Of a stretch of 64,000 nt of DNA, positions 9,055 to 18,856 are shown in pieces (the first letter of the stretch is position 1; every line of letters begins with the position of its first letter). Made by a program: the position numbers and the translations under genes. The notes beneath the pieces are model-generated. The model was not told where the DNA came from and ran no database searches. It saw only the letters and a program-made list of their open reading frames with translations. This stretch comes from Bog-756 sp963745955. GTDB taxonomy: Bacteria > Actinomycetota > Acidimicrobiia > Acidimicrobiales > RAAP-2. Location of the stretch: positions 124,001 to 188,000 of the forward strand of contig CAVUZI010000008.1 of NCBI GenBank assembly GCA_963745955.1, in the 5' to 3' direction.

Positions 9055-10414
9055 CCGACACCCAGGTCGTCGTCATCGGAGCCGGTCTGTCCGGCCTCGC
9101 TGCCGCCCGGACGCTGCAGGCGGCCGGGGCCGAGGTGCGTGTGCTCGAGGCGAGGGGGAGGGTCGGGGGCCGGACCGAGGGCGGCGCCACCGCCGACGGG
9201 ACACCCGTCGAGCTGGGTGGGCAGTGGCTGGGGCCGACCCAGACCCGTATGTACGCCCTCGTCGAGGAGCTCGGGCTCGAGACGTTCCCGACGTACAACA
9301 CGGGCCGGCACGTGATCGATCTGGGCGGTCGGCAGACCCGGATGGCGTCCAAGCGGGGAGCCGTGCCCAAGCTCAATCCGTTCGTGCTCGCCGATCTCTT
9401 CCAGGGCATGACCCGGTTCAAGAACCTGGCCGACAAGGTGCCGCTCGACCGGCCGTGGACGGCACCGGGAGCGAAGGCCCTGGACAACCAGACGTTCGAG
9501 ACATGGATCGTCCGGAACCTCCGAACGCCCACCGGTCGCACGTACTTCAGGGTGGCCACCGAAGCGGTGTTCTCGGCCGAGAGCGGCAACCTCTCCGCCC
9601 TCCACGCCCTCTTCTACGCCCACTCCGGAACCGACCTCGAGGGTCTGTTGAGCACCGATCAGGGCGCGCAACAGGACCGCATCGTCGGAGGATCGATCAG
9701 GGTGAGCGAGTCCATGGCGGCGGCCCTCGGTGACCGGGTCACCCTCGACAGCCCGGTGCGCGGCATCGAGCAGGACCGGGGCCGGCGTGGTGGTGACGAC
9801 GAGGGGCGGTGAGGCGGTCGGAGGCCGATCGGGTCATCGTCACCCTTCCGCCCACCCTCGCCGGGCGTCTCGAGTACGCGCCCGCCCTCCCGTCGTGGAG
9901 GGACCAGCTCACCCAGCGACTCCCCGCCGGCTCGGTCATCAAGCTGTACGCCGTCTACGAGGAACCGTTCTGGCGGGCGGACGGCCTCACCGGCCAGGCC
10001 GCCTCCGATCGGGGGCCGGTCAAGGTGACCTTCGACAACTCGCCTCCGGACGGAACCCCCGGGGTGCTGATGGGCTTCATGGAGGCCAACGACGGCCGGG
10101 CCGCCGCCCGCCTGCCGCTCGAGGAGCGCCGCGCCGCCGCGCTGTCCTGCTTCGTCCGGTACTTCGGGCCGAAGGCGGCGCACCCCATCGAGTACATCGA
10201 GCGGGACTGGATGGCCGAGGAGTTCAGCCGCGGCTGCTACGGCGCCCACTTCACGCCCGGGGTGTGGGGCGACTTCGGGGCGTCCCTGACCGAGCCGGTC
10301 GGCCTGATCCACTGGGCGGGAGCTGAGTGCTCCTCCGTGTGGAACGGGTACATGGAGGGTGCTGTCCGATCCGGCGAGGAGACCGCCCTCACCGTGCTCG
10401 ACACACTGCGGTGA
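9051..10414 (+). CDS. Flavin-containing amine oxidase (MAO-like)
   Basis: About 453 residues. FAD-dependent amine oxidase: VVVIGAGLSGLAAARTL is the N-terminal Rossmann motif, RGRVGGRTEGG the second FAD motif, and ELGGQWLGPTQ follows as in monoamine oxidases. C-terminal IHWAGAECSSVWNGYMEGA is the FAD-anchoring segment, with Cys in the spot near the covalent flavin site of MAOs. Frame passes through two one-base insertions near 9780 (GGGG) and 9822 (GGAGG); corrected text reads AGVVVTTRGGEAVEADRVIV. GTG start overlaps the secernin stop. Likely oxidises primary amines; the link with a Ntn hydrolase may mean release and oxidation of amines from amide precursors (inference). Confidence 0.82.
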
Positions 10415-10448
10415 GCCCTCCGGCGCCGCTCCGCGGCCGAGCCCGAGG

Positions 10449-11674
10449 TCAGCGGGCCGGCAGCGCGGTCACGACGTCCACCAGCCGATCGAGCTCCGCC
10501 TCGGTGTTGTAGTAGTGGGGAGAGGCGCGCACCACCGAGGCCGGGTTGGGCGCCGACATGTCCAGCCGGGCCCACGGGGCCTCGCTCACCGAGACGTTGA
10601 TGCCGGCTGCCGTCGCCGCCGCGGCCACCGTGGCCGGTGTGGCGTGGTCCGAGGTGAAGGTGACGATGCCCGAGCGCTGCGTGCCCCCGTCATGGACCTC
10701 CACGCCCCCGATGGCACCGAGAGCCGCCCGCAGCCGTTCGCCCAGGCCGGCGACCCGTTCGGCGATGGCGTCGAGTCCGAGGGCCAGGGCATGGTCGATG
10801 GCCACGCCCAGCCCGATGTGAGCGGCGACCGGGACCTCGAATTCGGTCAGGCGTTCGGCTCCGGGCCGCAGCCGGTAGTGGCCGGCGTCCTCCCACAGCG
10901 CCCCCGCCCAGCCGATGCCCGGAGGCCGGAGCCGTTCGGCGAACGCGGCCCTGACGAAGAGCAGCCCGGTGCCGCGGGGCCCGCGTAACCACTTGCGACC
11001 GGTGGCCGTGGCCACGTCGCAGTCGATGCGCTCCACGTCGACCGGTATCTGGCCGATGCTCTGGCAGGCGTCGAGGAAGAAGGGGACACCGGCCCGGCGG
11101 CAGGCCGCCCCCGCCTCTTCGCACGGGGTTGATCAGCCCGCGGTGGGTTCCGATGTGGGTCAGGGATGCGAGCGCGACGTCACCCCGGCCGAGGGCGGCG
11201 GCCAGCCCGTCGAGATCGAGTGTGCCCTCGCCGGTACTCGGTACCACCTCGATGGTGGCGCCGGTCAGCTCGCACACCTGGAGCAGTCCCAGGTAGTGGC
11301 TGTCGTAGGAGATCCGGTCGGCCAGCAGGCGCTGGCCCTTGCCGATCCCGCCGCCCAGGGCGAACCCCCACAGGGCCTTGGCCCATCCCTGGGTGTCGGA
11401 GCCGGTCACCACCACGTCACCGTCCCGGGCGCCGATCAGCCGGGCCGCCGAGGAGCGGAGCGAGGACAGCCGCCCGGCCACCATGGCCGCCGCCTCGTAC
11501 CCTCCCCGTTCCGACTCCAGCCGCAGGTGCTCGACCATGGCCCCGACGGTGGACGCGGTGGCCAGGGCCGCTCCGGCGTTGTTGAGGTGGGTGACCGTGG
11601 TGCACCCCGGCGTCAGGGCGCGTTCGGCTTCGACATCGATGGTCCGGTCACGAGGAATCGATGGCTCCGGTCAC
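10449..11674 (-). CDS. Class V aminotransferase
   Basis: About 405 residues; PLP-dependent fold type I enzyme of the aminotransferase class V / cysteine desulfurase-like group. N-terminal THLNNAGAALATAS is the usual substrate-phosphate loop, SLTHIGTHRGLINP and FFLDACQSIGQIPVDV lead to GRKWLRGPRGTG, in which Lys should form the Schiff base. One insertion near 11125 splits the gene. The start is GTG 11674, 8 nt after TAGATT. Removing the single extra base that makes repeat copy 2 (11657-11679) unlike copy 1 puts this GTG in frame (MTGPSIPRDRT). That is strong evidence that the base is an artefact. Lies divergent to pdxH. Substrate unknown. Confidence 0.75.
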
Positions 11675-11679
11675 GAGGA
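11635..11679. repeat. 22-bp tandem repeat at aminotransferase start
   Basis: Copies 11635-11656 (22 bp) and 11657-11679 (23 bp) are identical except for one extra C in the second. Unit begins ATCGATGGTCCGGTCACGAG. It covers the first codons of the minus-strand aminotransferase. Confidence 0.85.
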
Positions 11680-11682
11680 GCG

Positions 11683-11688
11683 AATCTA
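11683..11688 (-). promoter_or_regulatory. -10 box TAGATT for aminotransferase
   Basis: TAGATT on the minus strand, 8 nt before GTG 11674; predicts a leaderless or nearly leaderless mRNA. Confidence 0.4.
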
Positions 11689-11726
11689 CCGGCGGAGCGC
11701 CAACGGGGCATCGGGGCGATCCCCGG

Positions 11727-11732
11727 TAGGGT
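11727..11732 (+). promoter_or_regulatory. -10 box TAGGGT for pdxH
   Basis: TAGGGT lies 7 nt before GTG 11740; the same hexamer precedes the AEC-like and recC genes. Confidence 0.45.
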
Positions 11733-11739
11733 CGGACGG

Positions 11740-12352
11740 GTGCCGGAGTCCTTCGAACCACTCCTCGAGAGTCACGCCGATCCGGATCCGCTGGTGCAGT
11801 TCGGACGGTGGTTCGACGACGCAGCCGTCGTGGTGCCGAACCCGGAGGCGATGGCGGTGGCCTCCGTCGGTCGGGACGGCCGACCGTCGGTGCGGATGGT
11901 GCTCCTCAAGTCGTGGGGGGAGGACGGGTTCGTCTTCCACACCAACTACGACAGCCGGAAGGGGCGCGAGCTGGCCGAAGACCCGCATGCCGCGCTGCTG
12001 TTCTACTGGGAGCCGATGGGCCGGCAGGTGCGGATCGAGGGAGCGGTGGAACGCACCAGCGAGGAGGAGTCCGACGCCTACTTCGCCACCCGGCCCCGGG
12101 GCGGCCAGATCGGGGCCTATGCCTCGCATCAGAGCGAGGTCGTCGGGAGTCGTGTCGCTGCTCGACGCCGAGGTGAGCGCCCGAGAGGCTGAATTCGCAG
12201 GTCGGGAGGTTCCCCGGCCGCCATGGTGGGGAGGGGTCCGGGTGCGGCCCGAGGTCTACGAATTCTGGCAGAACCGCGACGACCGCCTCCACGACCGGCT
12301 CCGGTACGAGCCCGGTCCCGGCGGGTGGCGCATGGCCAGGCTCCAGCCCTGA
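11740..12352 (+). CDS. pdxH: Pyridoxamine 5'-phosphate oxidase
   Basis: About 203 residues. FMN enzyme that oxidises pyridoxamine/pyridoxine 5'-phosphate to PLP. Family blocks in order: DPLVQFGRWFDDA, RPSVRMVLLKSW, FVFHTNYDSRKGRELAEDP, AALLFYWEPMGRQVRIEG and the C-terminal PEVYEFWQNRDDRLHDR..Y dimerisation block with GWRMARLQP at the end. One extra G near 12148 (GGG) shifts the frame between SHQSEVV and SLLDAEVSAREAEF; corrected, the protein is full-length. GTG start, 7 nt behind TAGGGT. Neighbouring PLP-dependent aminotransferase is divergent. Confidence 0.88.
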
Positions 12353-12402
12353 CCGGGTGGCTTCCGGGCCCGTCCCGACCGGCTCGGCCAGGGTCTCCTG
12401 CC

Positions 12403-12414
12403 GCCCCCGGGGGC
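12403..12414. terminator. Palindrome GCCCCCGGGGGC after pdxH
   Basis: Perfect 12-bp GC palindrome about 50 nt after the pdxH stop and before the acyl-CoA dehydrogenase promoter. Could act as a terminator stem; no loop or U-tract, so weak. Confidence 0.3.
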
Positions 12415-12432
12415 CGGTGAAATCGCCGCGAG

Positions 12433-12438
12433 TATGTT
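12433..12438 (+). promoter_or_regulatory. -10 box TATGTT for acyl-CoA dehydrogenase
   Basis: TATGTT ends 6 nt before ATG 12445, placing +1 at the A of the start codon. Confidence 0.5.
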
Positions 12439-12444
12439 CTTGGC

Positions 12445-13641
12445 ATGGCCGACGCGACGACGCTGGTGCACGAACGGACCAGCCAGCTGCTGGAGGAGAT
12501 GGACCCGAGACGGTCCACGGTGGAGGAGTTCCGCTCCCGGCAATTCGACCTCGGTCTGGCCTGGGTCTCCTTCCCCGAGGGGTACGGCGGGCTCAACCTC
12601 CCCCCCAATCTCCAACGCGAGGTCGACCGGCGCCTGGGCGAGGCCGGGGCCAGGCCGCCCGGGGCGCGGGAGTTCTTCGGGCTGACCATGGCCGGCCCCA
12701 CCGTGGTCACCCACGGCTCGGACCAACTGCGCGATCGGATGCTGCGCAGGACGTTCACCGGCGAGGAGTCGTGGTGCCAGCTGTTCAGCGAGCCGGGATC
12801 CGGCTCGGACCTGGCCGGCCTGGCCACCCGTGCCGTCCGTGACGGCGACGAATGGGTCATCACCGGGCAGAAGGTGTGGAACACGCTGGCCCACATCGCC
12901 GACCGGGGGATGCTGGTGACCCGCACCGACCCGGACCTGCCCAAGCACAAGGGCCTCACCTACTTCGCGCTGGACATGCACGCACCCGGTGTCGAGGTGC
13001 GCCCGCTTCGCCAGATGACCGGGGAGGCCGAGTTCAACGAGGTCTACATCACCGAGGTGCGGGTCCCCGACGCGGACCGCATCGGCGATGTCGGCGAGGG
13101 GTGGCGGGTGGCGATGACCACGCTGTCCAACGAGCGGACCAGCATCGGCGGAGGCACCGGACCGCCGGTGCGAGGCTCGGGATCCATTGCCGAAGCGATG
13201 CGCATCTGGCGGAGCGACGGTTCCCACCGGACCCCGGTGGCTCGCGACCGGCTCATGCAGTTGTGGATCGAGGCCGAGGTCCTGCGCCTGACCAACCTGC
13301 GGGCGAGCCAGAATCGCCGGGCCGGAAACCCCGGGCCCGAGGGCTCCATCGCCAAACTGATGTTCGCAGAGGTGAACAAGCGCGTCTATGAGCTGTGCAC
13401 CGATCTCATGGGAGCCGACGCGATGGTCGGCTACGACTACACGATGCGGAGGACGGAGGCGCTGGGCCTGGTCGGACCCGCGGGTTCGGCCCGCAAGATG
13501 TTCATCCGGTCACGGGCCAACTCGATCGAGGGCGGGACCTCCGAGATCCAGCGCAACATCCTGGGTGAACGGATCCTCGGGCTGCCCGGCGACGTCCGGG
13601 TCGACAAGGAGATGCCGTGGTCGAAGGTCCCGAGGAACTGA
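12445..13641 (+). CDS. Acyl-CoA dehydrogenase family protein
   Basis: 398 residues, intact. FAD flavoprotein that introduces an alpha-beta double bond in acyl-CoA thioesters. Blocks: FPEGYGGL, QLFSEPGSGSDLAGL and ITGQKVWNTLAHIAD (FAD/substrate region), ALDMHAPGVEVRPL..MTGEAEFNEV, and the C-terminal SIEGGTSEIQRNILGERILG, in which Glu362 sits at the catalytic-base position of medium-chain-type enzymes. Chain length or substrate class is not predictable; the form resembles large-substrate (steroid or branched-chain) dehydrogenases of actinobacteria. Followed by a thioesterase and an LLM flavoenzyme on the same strand. Confidence 0.9.
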   Translation: MADATTLVHERTSQLLEEMDPRRSTVEEFRSRQFDLGLAWVSFPEGYGGLNLPPNLQREVDRRLGEAGARPPGAREFFGLTMAGPTVVTHGSDQLRDRMLRRTFTGEESWCQLFSEPGSGSDLAGLATRAVRDGDEWVITGQKVWNTLAHIADRGMLVTRTDPDLPKHKGLTYFALDMHAPGVEVRPLRQMTGEAEFNEVYITEVRVPDADRIGDVGEGWRVAMTTLSNERTSIGGGTGPPVRGSGSIAEAMRIWRSDGSHRTPVARDRLMQLWIEAEVLRLTNLRASQNRRAGNPGPEGSIAKLMFAEVNKRVYELCTDLMGADAMVGYDYTMRRTEALGLVGPAGSARKMFIRSRANSIEGGTSEIQRNILGERILGLPGDVRVDKEMPWSKVPRN

Positions 13642-13698
13642 TGTCCTCGCGGCGACGGCCCCGCCGCTCCGCCGCGGCCGACGGCGTCCGGCCGCCGA

Positions 13699-13731
13699 CC
13701 GGGTGACCAGGGTCCGGGTGACCGGGTGACC
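13699..13731. repeat. CCGGGTGACC repeats over a start codon
   Basis: Three copies of CCGGGTGACC (13699-13708, 13714-13723, 13722-13731); the third contains the GTG start of the thioesterase gene. Confidence 0.6.
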
Positions 13732-14536
13732 AACGCCGAACAGTTCCTCGGCATGGTGCCGGTGGGCGACGATCTGCACTGGCGGCTCGAGGTGGTGCCC
13801 GAGCTCTGCACCCCGGGCCATTTCCTCTTCGGAGGGTGCGGTCTGGGCGCCGCCCTCGTGGCTCTGGAGAAGGCGGCGGAGCGCCCCACGATCTGGTCGA
13901 CGGCGCAGTACCTTTCCTATGCCCCGACCCACTCGAGCCTCGATCTGACCGTCACCTTGGCCGCAGAGGGTCGCCACATCACCCAGGGCCGGGTGGTGGG
14001 CCGGGTCGGCGACGCGGAGATCCTCACCGTCAACGCCGCCGTCGGCTCCCCCGGAACGCTCGACGCGGAGGGCGTGTGGGTGACCGCCCCGGACGTGCCT
14101 CCACCCGACGAGAGCTCCCCGCGCCTGCGTCCCCGGCTTCGCGTCCGCCTCGATCTTCGATCGCATCGAGGTGCGCCAGGCCACGGGCCGGTCCTTCGAG
14201 GAGATCAGTGCCGGGCTGGGAGTTCCGGGCGAGCCGACCAGTGCGTTGTGGGCGCGCGTGCCCGGCCATCTCGAGCCCTCGGCGGCGACGCTGGCCATCA
14301 TCGGCGACTACGTCACCGGGGCCGTGTCGCAGCCGCTCGGGCGCAGGGTGATGTCGCGGAGCCTCGACAACACCCTGCGGGTGGTCCGTCTGGTCCCGAC
14401 CGAGTGGGTGCTCTGTGACATCCACATCCAGGCGCTGGCCGGTGGTTACGGGCAGGGCATCGCCTATCTCTGGTCGGAGCAGGGCACCCTGCTGGCCACG
14501 GCCAGCCAGTCGATGAGCGTGCGTTTCTGGGATTAG
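13726..14536 (+). CDS. Acyl-CoA thioesterase family protein
   Basis: About 270 residues. Double hot-dog thioesterase of the TesB-like type: an N-terminal hot dog with PGHFLFGGCGLGAALVALE and PTIWSTAQYLSYAP, and a C-terminal hot dog with PLGRRVMSRSLDNTLRVVR and GYGQGIAYLWSEQGTLLATASQS. Should hydrolyse acyl-CoA to free acid and CoA; the exact acyl chain is unknown. One insertion near 14140 shifts the frame; afterwards SIFDRIEVRQATGRSFEE continues. Starts at GTG 13726 in the last copy of a short repeat, 84 nt after the acyl-CoA dehydrogenase, so probably co-transcribed with it. Confidence 0.75.
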
Positions 14537-14566
14537 GGACAGTCACCGGACAGGAAAGAGGGACCG

Positions 14567-15616
14567 ATGAAGATCAGCACCGTGCTCAGCTACTCGGGCG
14601 GCTTCCGGCAGGCCGCCGACGAGGTGGCCGAACTGGAGAAGGCCGGCCTGGACCTGGTGTGGGTGGCCGAGGCCTATGGCCTGGACTCGCCCAGCCTCAT
14701 GGGATACCTGGCCGCCCTCACCGACAGGGTGGAGATCGGCTCAGCCATCCTCCCCATCTACACCAGGACCCCCACGCTGATCGCCATGACCGCGGCCGGT
14801 ATCGACACCCTGTCAGAGGGGCGGTTCCACCTGGGCCTGGGCTCGTCCGGGCCGCAGGTCATCGAGGGCTGGCACGGCGTGCCCTTCTCCGCGCCCATCG
14901 GCCGCACCCGCGAGATCATCGAGGTCTGCCGACAGGTCTGGGCGCGTGAGGCGCCCCTGGTGCACGCGGGGACCTACTACAACATGCCGCTTCCGGCCGG
15001 TGAGGGAACCGGGCTCGGTAAGGCACTCAAGATCATCGCCCACCCGGTCCGCTCGTCCGTTCCCATCTGGGTGGCCGCGCTGGGCGAGAAGAATGTGGCC
15101 ATGGCCGCCGAGGTGGCGAACGGGTGGATCCCGATGCTCTTCATGCCGGAGAAGGCCCGGTCGGTGTGGGGCGCCTCGCTCGACGCCGGAGCGGCCAAGC
15201 GGGATCCGGCTCTCGGGCCGCTGCAGGTCACGGTGGGCGGGTTGGTTGCCATCGGCGAAGGTGAAGAGGTGACCGCACTGCGCAATCTGGCCCGGCCCAT
15301 GGTCGCCCTTTACGTCGGGGGGATGGGGGCCAAGGGGAAGAATTTCTACAACGACGTGGTGCGCCGCTACGGCTTCGAGGAGGCGGCGGAGAAGATCCAG
15401 GACCTCTATCTGGATGGCAAGAAGACCGAGGCGGAGGCACTGGTGCCCGACGAATTGCTCGAGGCCACGTCGCTGTGCGGCCCCGAGAGCTACGTGGCCG
15501 AACGGATAGAGGCCTTCCGTGAGGCCGACGTGACCCATCTCCAGGTCATTCCCGTCCCGCTCGGCGACCAGCGCCCGGTGGACGTCGTGGCCAAGGTCAA
15601 GCAGCTCATCGGTTGA
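14567..15616 (+). CDS. LLM-class F420-dependent oxidoreductase (Rv3520c-like)
   Basis: 349 residues, intact. TIM-barrel luciferase-like monooxygenase superfamily enzyme. KISTVLSYSGGFRQAADEV, LDLVWVAEAYGLDSPSLMGYLA, VEIGSAILPIYTRTPTLIAM, FHLGLGSSGPQVIEGWHG and VPIWVAALGEKNVAMAAEVANGW match the F420-dependent Rv3520c-type group, whose members use F420H2 or F420. Likely acts on a lipid or steroid-like compound given the acyl-CoA dehydrogenase and thioesterase just upstream (inference). GGAAAGAGGG ribosome site precedes ATG. Confidence 0.85.
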   Translation: MKISTVLSYSGGFRQAADEVAELEKAGLDLVWVAEAYGLDSPSLMGYLAALTDRVEIGSAILPIYTRTPTLIAMTAAGIDTLSEGRFHLGLGSSGPQVIEGWHGVPFSAPIGRTREIIEVCRQVWAREAPLVHAGTYYNMPLPAGEGTGLGKALKIIAHPVRSSVPIWVAALGEKNVAMAAEVANGWIPMLFMPEKARSVWGASLDAGAAKRDPALGPLQVTVGGLVAIGEGEEVTALRNLARPMVALYVGGMGAKGKNFYNDVVRRYGFEEAAEKIQDLYLDGKKTEAEALVPDELLEATSLCGPESYVAERIEAFREADVTHLQVIPVPLGDQRPVDVVAKVKQLIG

Positions 15617-15622
15617 ACGAGG

Positions 15623-15650
15623 GGCCCGGCCCTCGCCCATGGGCCGGGCC
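15623..15650. terminator. Bidirectional terminator hairpin
   Basis: Perfect 10-bp stem GGCCCGGCCC (15623-15632) / GGGCCGGGCC (15641-15650) with an 8-nt loop between the converging LLM (+) and cNMP-binding (-) genes. Confidence 0.7.
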
Positions 15651-15666
15651 GGCGCCGGCGCCGACG

Positions 15667-16657
15667 CTATGAGTCTTCGGCCCCGTGGCCCTTGGCCAGC
15701 TCCCGCAGCTGCTCTTTGTCCATGAGCTCGTGGGCCACGACCGCCACCCGGCAGCCCGTCACGGCGACCAGTGTCGAGTTGCGCTTTCCGGACTCTATCC
15801 CGGCCCGCTCACCCAGGACCGCACCCGGTCCGTACTCGGCCAGCCGCTCGCCGCCTTTTTCGACCCTCATGACCCCGTCGAGCACGAGGAAGACATCGGT
15901 CCCTTCCTCCCCCTCGGTGACCAGCGTCTCGCCGGCCTTCAGCTTTCGGAACTTCGGCTTGGCGTTGTCCATCATGTGCACGGAGAGCGTGCGCTCGAGC
16001 GCCGTCTCCACCACGGTGATCAGGGCCGGCGAGTCCTGGTCCCCCCAGGGGGTGTGCTTGCCGAACGACTTCGGTACCAGTCGCGGAAGTCGGTCAGGCC
16101 CGACTTGGCCGCCAGCCGGCCCTCGCCGTCGAAGATCCAATGCCTGGGGAACCGGCTGGCTCCGAGGACCTCGAACTCCGGGGGCCCGTCGGCGTGGAGC
16201 GTGAGGCTCAGGGTCGACCACACCAGTGGTGCCTGCCACTGGATGAAGGGCTTGCGCCGGACCCGGCGCGGGGCGGGGAGGCCGGTGCGCCCGCCCGCGG
16301 TCTGCGTGAACCGGACCCATCCCTCGCCGACCTCGGGGTCCAGCTTGATGTCGGGCAGGGCCACCGCCTCGAACTCCCGCTTGAATCTGGCCACTCCCGC
16401 AGTGGTCGAGCCCATCAACCCGCCCCCGGAGTAGCCGCAGCCGGTGACCTTGCCGTCCCCGTCGACTTCCATCCACGCCGCCAACAGGTTGGCGAAGCGG
16501 AACCGGTCCGCCTTCCGCAGCGCCTCGAGGTCTTCGATGACGTCAGGCGGCGGGTCGTCGTAGTGGGTGAACCCGGCGTCGAAGGCGACCCGGGTCGCCC
16601 CCGGACCGCCTCCGAGGGAATCCAGGAGAGTGAGGTGACCGAGCTCTCGATTCGCAT
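15667..16657 (-). CDS. Cyclic nucleotide-binding domain protein with novel N-terminal domain
   Basis: About 330 residues. The C-terminal 100 residues form a cNMP-binding domain: KFRKLKAGETLVTEGEEG, FLVLDGVMRVEKGGERLAEY, and the phosphate-binding cassette GAVLGERAGIESGKRNSTLVA with the Glu and Arg/Ser-Thr positions expected. The N-terminal 220 residues (MRIESSVTSLSWIPSE..., THYDDPPPDVIEDLEALR, LTLHADGPPEFEVLGASRFPRHW) do not match a DNA-binding or kinase domain I know; no HTH follows the sensor domain. So it may be an effector regulated by cAMP. Two insertions, near 16595 and 16055, break the frame. Start ATG 16657 has CACAAT 6 nt upstream. Confidence 0.7.
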
Positions 16658-16694
16658 GTTCACATTGTGTACCGGGGCTGCCCGGTTTTCCACT

Positions 16695-16740
16695 GGCCCG
16701 CAGAGACGGCCCCGCCCGGCCCGCAGAGACAGCCCCGCCC
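16695..16740. repeat. 23-bp tandem repeat upstream of cNMP-binding gene
   Basis: Copies 16695-16717 and 16718-16740, starting GGCCCGCAGAGACGGCCCCG, differ at one base. Sits between two minus-strand genes. Confidence 0.85.
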
Positions 16741-16786
16741 GCCCGCTCCCACCTGCGGCGTTGCCTACGACTCCACGCCGAAGGTC

Positions 16787-17167
16787 TCAGTCCTCCGAGA
16801 CCAGGTCGTCCTCGGTCAGGTCGAGCGACTCCAGCATGAGGAGGGCGTCCAGCTCGGCGGCCATGCTCTCGATCTCGTCGGCCTCGTAGTAGTTGCGGTT
16901 CAGGGTGAGCGTGAGCTGCTGTTGGACCAGGGCCAGGGCATCCTCGGCCGCGGCCGCGGCGTCGTAGACGGAGAACAGTTTGGCCTGCATGGCCTGGGCC
17001 GATACGTACCGTGTCCCCCGCTGTTGCGCTTCGGAGGGGAGGGTCCGCAGGACATCCCCGGGGGTACGGCCGTCGCCCCCGGAGCTCTGATCGGTCTCCA
17101 CCTGCTCGGAGCTCACCTGGTCCACCTGACCATCATTCACCGTTTCGCCTTCCATATCGTTCATCAT
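16787..17167 (-). CDS. Small acidic protein of unknown function
   Basis: 126 residues from ATG 17167 (MMNDMEGETVND); ATGs at 17164 and 17155 are alternatives. Not recognised. The N-terminal 30 residues are disordered and rich in Asp, Gln, Ser and Thr; the rest is predicted helical, with AQAMQAKLFSVYDAAAAAED, LALVQQQLTLTLNRNYYEAD and an acidic C-terminus (LDLTEDDLVSED). No Cys, no signal peptide, no membrane segment. GGGATAGG ribosome-site-like sequence before the start. It lies alone between the repeat at 16695 and the divergent oxidoreductase. Confidence 0.6.
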   Translation of the reverse strand: MMNDMEGETVNDGQVDQVSSEQVETDQSSGGDGRTPGDVLRTLPSEAQQRGTRYVSAQAMQAKLFSVYDAAAAAEDALALVQQQLTLTLNRNYYEADEIESMAAELDALLMLESLDLTEDDLVSED

Positions 17168-17414
17168 GCCTATCCCGGTTCTCGTATCCGAAGGCTCCGA
17201 CCCGGAGACTCCTTCTCTGCCCGCATACAACGCCGGGATGGCCGTACCTGTTCCGGGCCGGCCCTCCGGGGCGGCCGACGCGGAAGAAACCGTGCTCATC
17301 GGGGTGGTCCGGCCACCGGCTGTGGCCCTTGCGGGCACAACTGATGTGCGTCCCCGGCACATCCGGCGGTAGAACTTCTTGGATGAGCGTCCTCGGTACT
17401 GACGGGATCCGACC

Positions 17415-18856
17415 GTGAACCCGGTGGATGTGGTGGTGGTGGGGTCGGGACCCAACGGATTGGCGGCCGCGGTGACGCTGGCCGGTGCCGGGCTGTCGGT
17501 GACGGTGGTGGAGGGCGCCGACCGGGCCGGTGGCGGATGCCGGACCGAGGATCTGACCGTGCCCGGCTTCCACCACGATGTGTGCTCGGCGGTCCACCCC
17601 ATGGTGCTCGTGTCCCCATTCTTCCGTCAGCCGGCCTTCCAGGGACTCCGCGACGCCCTCTGCCACCCACCGGTGCCGTTCGCCCAGCCCATCGAGGGGA
17701 ACGCCGCGGTGGCTGCATTCCGCTCCCTGGACGAGACGGTGGCCGCGCTCGGATCCGACGGACCGGCATACCGGCGTCTGATGGAGCCGTTGGTCCGCGA
17801 CTGCCAGGTCATCGCCGACGACGTGCTGGGTCCGCTCCGCTCGGTTCCCAGCCACCCCGTCGCGTTGGCACGCTTCGGCCTTCCCGGTCTCATGCCCATG
17901 GAGTGGATGGTGCGCAGGTTCCGATCGGAGGAGGCCAAGGCGCTGCTGGCCGGCGTCGGGGCCCATTCCATGTCCCTGACCGCCCCCCTCACCAGCGCCT
18001 TCGGGACCCTTCTGACCATGACCGCACACGCCGTGGGTTGGCCCGTCGTCAAAGGCGGTAGCTCGGCCATCACCGACGCGCAGGTGGCCGAGCTCGAGAG
18101 GCTCGGCGGGACGATCGTCACGGGGCAGTGGGTCGGCTCGCTCGCGGAGCTGCCGCCCTCGACGGCGGTGGTGCTCGACACGTCGCCCAAGACCCTCGTC
18201 GACATCGCCGGAACGTCGCTTCCCGATCGCTACCGCAAGGCGCTCCGTCGATTTCGCTACGGCGCGGGCGTGTGCAAGATCGACTGGGCGTTGTCCGGAC
18301 CGGTCCCCTGGAGCGCCGAGGTCTGCCGCCGGGCCGGGACCGTGCACCTCGGCGGCACGTTCGCCGAAGTGGCGGCCAGCGAATCCGATGTCAAGGCGGG
18401 AAGGCACCCGCACCGTCCCTACTGCATCATCGTCCAGGCGGGGGTGGCCGATCCCAGTCGGGCACCGGCCGGGCAGCAGGCCCTGTGGGGCTACTGCCAC
18501 GTCCCCTCCGGATCGGACGTGGACATGACATCGGCCGTCGAAGCCCAGATCGAGCGCTTCGCCCCGGGGTTCTCGGATCTCGTCCTGGCGCGCTCGGTCC
18601 TCGACCGCCGCCGATGAGGAGCGGCACAATCCGAACTACGTCGGCGGTGACATCGCCGGGGGTGCATCCAGCCTGGTCCAGACGGTATTCCGTCCGACGG
18701 TCCAGTGGAACCCGTACCGGACGCCCGCTCGACGACCTGTACCTGTGCTCGGCATCCACCGCTCCGGGGGGAGGGGTGCACGGGATGTGCGGCGTGTACG
18801 CGGCCCGGACGGTACTTCACGATCACTTCGGTGGAGCGGCCCCACTGCGAGGCTGA
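17415..18856 (+). CDS. Phytoene desaturase-like FAD oxidoreductase
   Basis: About 479 residues. FAD/NAD(P)-binding enzyme of the CrtI-like/COG1233 group: VDVVVVGSGPNGLAAAVTLA is the dinucleotide fold, DRAGGGCRTEDLTVPGF the second FAD motif, and the C-terminal LYLCSASTAPGGGVHGMCGV the flavin-binding tail with PGGGVHG as in phytoene desaturases. In actinobacteria such proteins are often not carotenoid enzymes, and no crtB/crtE gene is nearby, so function is open. Two insertions, near 18605 and 18725, shift the frame; NPNYVGGDIAGGASSLVQ is recovered between them. GTG 17415 start. Confidence 0.8.

Noticed and set aside
17415..18856. Carotenoid biosynthesis locus
   Set aside because: CrtI-like fold only; no phytoene synthase, GGPP synthase or cyclase gene is near it or the second CrtI/MAO-like gene at 26256.
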